IMG/VR virus record: IMGVR_UViG_3300025809_000041
Location: 1-40,218 of that record
Source of the DNA: a virus
Length of the DNA stretch: 40,218 bases
Reading direction: 5' to 3' (one strand)
Shown here: positions 37,993 to 40,218 of the stretch, in pieces
Layout: the number at the start of each line of letters is the position of its first letter
Position numbering within the stretch: position 1 is the stretch's first letter
Notes under the pieces: generated by a model
What the model was told of the DNA's origin: nothing
The model's input: the letters and a program-made list of their open reading frames with translations, nothing else
Database searches by the model: none
Made by a program: the position numbers and the translations under genes

Positions 37993-38199
37993 ATGAAGGC
38001 TAGAGGTATAGCAATTTTAGACATGGAAATCGAAGGTGGTTTTCGAGAAGCAGGCATCGAAGAGGATGCACTGGAAAAACTAATCAGAGATTACTGCGCA
38101 AATAACAAGCGCATAGTCCACTACCAAGTGGAACTGCGTGAGAGGCGTGGACCTCCCGGCTCAGTTAATCTATCTAAGATGAAGTTTAGATCAAACTAA
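37993..38199 (+). CDS. Small conserved protein
   Basis: 68 aa, beginning MKARGIAILDMEIEGGFREAG. The pattern with RIVHYQVELRERRG and PGSVNLSKMKFRSN is familiar from phage replication regions (from memory) but has no known function. SD AAAGGGAA before ATG 37993, terminator downstream. Its own unit. Confidence 0.8.
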   Translation: MKARGIAILDMEIEGGFREAGIEEDALEKLIRDYCANNKRIVHYQVELRERRGPPGSVNLSKMKFRSN

Positions 38200-38230
38200 C
38201 GTACAAAATCAAATACTTACAAATTAAATT

Positions 38231-38260
38231 AGCCTCACCTTCTCGGTGGGGCTTTTTTTT
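38231..38260 (+). terminator. Intrinsic terminator after the 68-aa gene
   Basis: AGCCTCACC and GGTGGGGCT form a 9-bp stem (one G-U pair) with a 5-base loop and eight Ts. It separates the 68-aa gene from the helicase, suggesting regulated transcription of replication genes. Confidence 0.85.
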
Positions 38261-38312
38261 GGTTTAAACATTCTATAAGGTGGCGTTATCGAGCAATTTA
38301 AAAGGCCAACTA

Positions 38313-39530
38313 ATGATAGACCAATCACTCATAAAAAGCTGCCTAGATAATGATTTTTACAATCAAAACAAGGCAAAGCTGAGACCAAGTATATTTGACG
38401 ATGCCGTCAAAGACATCTACGAAACAATCGTAACTATGCACGACAAATTTAACAAGGATATTAGTTCGTTGGAGTTGTTTGCATTTTGGAAAGCGCAGAA
38501 CCCAACATCTACTGGTTCGTGGACCGCTGAGATTGAAGAACAGATCAACTGCATAAATAACGCGGAGACCATAGACCCAGAAATAGCAACAGACGTTATA
38601 GAAAACCTATGGCGTCAGCACATCGGTACAGACGTAGCCAACCTTGGTATAATGATGTCCGAAGGTGACACTGGTGCGATGGATAAGCTGGTCACTTTAG
38701 TAGACCGGGTATCAAACGGCTATATGCCAGATGATTTTGGCGAGGATGTGACCGACGATATCTATGAGTTACTTTCAGTTGTAAGCAACGACAACCGATT
38801 CAAATTCAACATAGAGACCTTGAGCCGTCACGTTTACGGTATTGGTCGAGGTGAGTTTGGTGTCATTGCTGCGTATTCAAATGTAGGTAAGACTGCCTTA
38901 GCCATCTCTCTGTGTGCATCACCGGGAGGTTTCTGTCAGCAAAATGCTAAAGTTTGTTATGTGGCAAACGAAGAAGTAGCCAAACGCACTAAGTTGAGAG
39001 CTATACAAGCGTACACTGGAATGACCAAGGACGAAATAGAGTTCGATCCTCACACAGCGCAAGCTCGGTACTCAGGAATAAAGGACCGCCTAGTGTTTGC
39101 TGACGCCCAAGGCTGGGACATCCAGATGCTGGACGCATACTTAAACAAACAACAGTGCGGCGTATGCATCTTGGATATGGCCGATAAGATTGCTCTTACA
39201 CAGCAATTTAATAGTGGTCACGAAAGATTGCGAGAACTGTACTATCGTCTGCGCGAGTTAGCCAAAAAACACAACTGTGCATTGATTGGTCTTAGTCAGG
39301 CCAGTGCAGAGGCAGAGGGTAAGACACGGCTTACTCCCACTATGCTTGAGGGATCGAAGGTAGGTAAGATTGCAGAGACCGACATCTTAATAGGTGCTGG
39401 TAAGATGAACGATGCAGATAACCCGGACGATCCCACACGGTATCTTACTGTGATGAAAAATAAGATCTCCGGCTGGCACGGCACAGTAATTTGTAACCTC
39501 AATGCACAGACCTCTCGCTATGAAGTGTGA
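38313..39530 (+). CDS. DnaB/T7 gp4-type replicative helicase
   Basis: A 405-aa protein (from ATG 38313, SD AAAGG; the GTG at 38280 is a poorer start). The RecA-like core is AAYSNVGKTALAISL (GKT at about 192-194), the Walker B-like region CILDMAD (Asp about 288) and the signature ALIGLSQASAEAEG and EGSKVGKIAETDILIGAG in the arginine-finger region. It unwinds DNA as a hexameric ring. The N-terminal 170 residues lack a primase domain, in line with the separate primase gene. It overlaps the start of the next ORF by 11 bases. Confidence 0.92.
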   Translation: MIDQSLIKSCLDNDFYNQNKAKLRPSIFDDAVKDIYETIVTMHDKFNKDISSLELFAFWKAQNPTSTGSWTAEIEEQINCINNAETIDPEIATDVIENLWRQHIGTDVANLGIMMSEGDTGAMDKLVTLVDRVSNGYMPDDFGEDVTDDIYELLSVVSNDNRFKFNIETLSRHVYGIGRGEFGVIAAYSNVGKTALAISLCASPGGFCQQNAKVCYVANEEVAKRTKLRAIQAYTGMTKDEIEFDPHTAQARYSGIKDRLVFADAQGWDIQMLDAYLNKQQCGVCILDMADKIALTQQFNSGHERLRELYYRLRELAKKHNCALIGLSQASAEAEGKTRLTPTMLEGSKVGKIAETDILIGAGKMNDADNPDDPTRYLTVMKNKISGWHGTVICNLNAQTSRYEV

Positions 39531-39666
39531 TACCTTACCCCCGCAACTTGCGCTGCTTCTATCCGAAGTAGGTGTAATTAATCCCACCCCTAAACAGAAG
39601 CCAGTAGATCGTGACTACTCATTCAAGATGCCTGCGCTTGATGCTAATGGGGAGCCGCCGTTTTGA
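39520..39666 (+). CDS. 48-aa small protein between helicase and polymerase
   Basis: The ATG lies within the helicase stop region (ATGAAGTGTGA), and the stop TGA overlaps the polymerase start. The peptide (MKCDTLPPQLALLLSEVGVI...) has a helix, then a Lys/Asp-rich end. No SD, but both junctions overlap, which favours a coupled gene. Function unknown. Some phages carry a small processivity or helicase-linker protein here, but nothing shows that for this one. Confidence 0.6.
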   Translation: MKCDTLPPQLALLLSEVGVINPTPKQKPVDRDYSFKMPALDANGEPPF

Positions 39667-40218
39667 AGATATTAGTATTAGATTTAGAAACAACGGTAGA
39701 ACGCATCGAAGGCAGAATAGACAACAGCCCAAAGAACCCACGCAACAAGTGTGTGTCGGGTTACTGGGGCTGGCTAGGTGAAGAGACAGTAGATCACGTT
39801 AAGAAAGCTGTCTGGTATCATAAGGACTACGAAGGATGTGATCCTACGGACGAACTGCGAGCGGACTTACTGTCAGCGGATATGATGGTCTGCCACAATA
39901 CGAAGTTCGATGCTGAGTGGCTACAGGAGATGGGGTTCACTTTACCGCCTATCGTGTACGATACCATGATAGTCGAGTACTTACTTGCCAAAGGTCAGCG
40001 TAGGCCGCTCTCTTTAAAAGAGAGTGCCATTAGACGCCAAGTTAAAAGCCTGAAGAAGTCTGAGTTAATTGATGAGATGTTCAGGGACGGCGTAGACTTC
40101 TCAGAGATGCCTCTGGATGTAGTCAACGAATATGCCGAAGCAGATGTCAAAGCTTGCGGAGAGTTATACCTTGCACAACTTCCTATACTTGAGCGTGAGC
40201 ATAATCAGTCACTAAAAA
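39663..40218 (+). CDS. Family A DNA polymerase, 5' part with 3'-5' exonuclease domain (cut by right edge)
   Basis: The start is TTG 39663 with a clear GGGGAG SD 8 bases upstream. The frame is open for 185 codons to the window end. The exonuclease motifs are Exo I DLETT (Asp7/Glu9), Exo II CHNTKFDAEWL (about 78-88) and the Exo III region YAEADVKACGELY (about 159-171). The polymerase domain is outside the window. The exonuclease is the proofreading domain of phage polymerases of the T7/HMO-2011 kind. Confidence 0.93.
   Translation, partial: MKILVLDLETTVERIEGRIDNSPKNPRNKCVSGYWGWLGEETVDHVKKAVWYHKDYEGCDPTDELRADLLSADMMVCHNTKFDAEWLQEMGFTLPPIVYDTMIVEYLLAKGQRRPLSLKESAIRRQVKSLKKSELIDEMFRDGVDFSEMPLDVVNEYAEADVKACGELYLAQLPILEREHNQSLK

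Overview
The window reads as most of the genome of a temperate, podovirus-like tailed phage of a marine alphaproteobacterium. The evidence is a P22/T7-style set of virion genes (large portal, capsid protein, scaffold, short-tail adaptor and tail proteins, with no tape measure, sheath or baseplate), a T7/HMO-2011-like replication set (zinc-finger primase, DnaB/T7-type helicase, family A DNA polymerase), a ThyX, and a tyrosine integrase lying near a 39-base copy of an alphaproteobacterial-type tRNA-Asn 3' end (an attP core). The taxonomic placement is inference. No host genes are visible and phage genes run off both ends, so this looks like free phage DNA or an internal slice of a phage genome, not a prophage boundary. 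No phage RNA polymerase is seen, and several good sigma70-type promoters suggest that host polymerase is used.

Layout. Bases 1-28815 are almost entirely minus strand, read right to left. First come small leading genes, a T4 endonuclease VII-like nuclease and a DUF1127 protein (28815-25559), then terminase small and large subunits and portal (25558-21166), small membrane or coiled-coil proteins and a 775-aa putative virion protein (21166-18189), an EF-hand/zinc-motif head-associated protein and scaffold (17950-15947), and the major capsid protein in its own promoter/terminator unit (15924-14524). Adaptor, tail protein, repeat tail fibre and beta-propeller fibre follow (14512-6242), then a promoter-led block with a structural protein, a lysozyme with a C-terminal membrane domain, overlapping Rz/Rz1 spanins, an S74-type chaperone-tailed protein and small genes that run off the left edge. 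One plus-strand gene (17996-18205) interrupts this block and looks like a moron.

Bases 28889-29636 are a non-coding, GC-rich, repeat-bearing stretch with a G-run. Bases 29636-34042 hold a second minus-strand module (DUF932, DUF2786 and many unknown small proteins). Four of its genes are preceded by a shared CCAACCAACC-type leader, and most of its other genes are coupled by TAATG or ATGA overlaps.

From about 34.1 kb the strand switches. A divergent control region with operator-like repeats leads into rightward early genes: two small proteins, integrase, ThyX, terminator, attP, primase, a small conserved protein, helicase, a 48-aa protein and the 5' end of DNA polymerase, cut by the right edge.

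Several genes shorter than usual annotation cut-offs are reported here: 36-aa, 54-aa, 44-aa and 48-aa genes. The main points for a second look are a perfect-consensus plus-strand promoter facing into the antisense strand of the DUF1127 gene, the repeated leader element, the candidate moron, the structured capsid-gene leader, a gene flanked by duplicated DNA at 26 kb, and the direct repeats and G-run at 29 kb.
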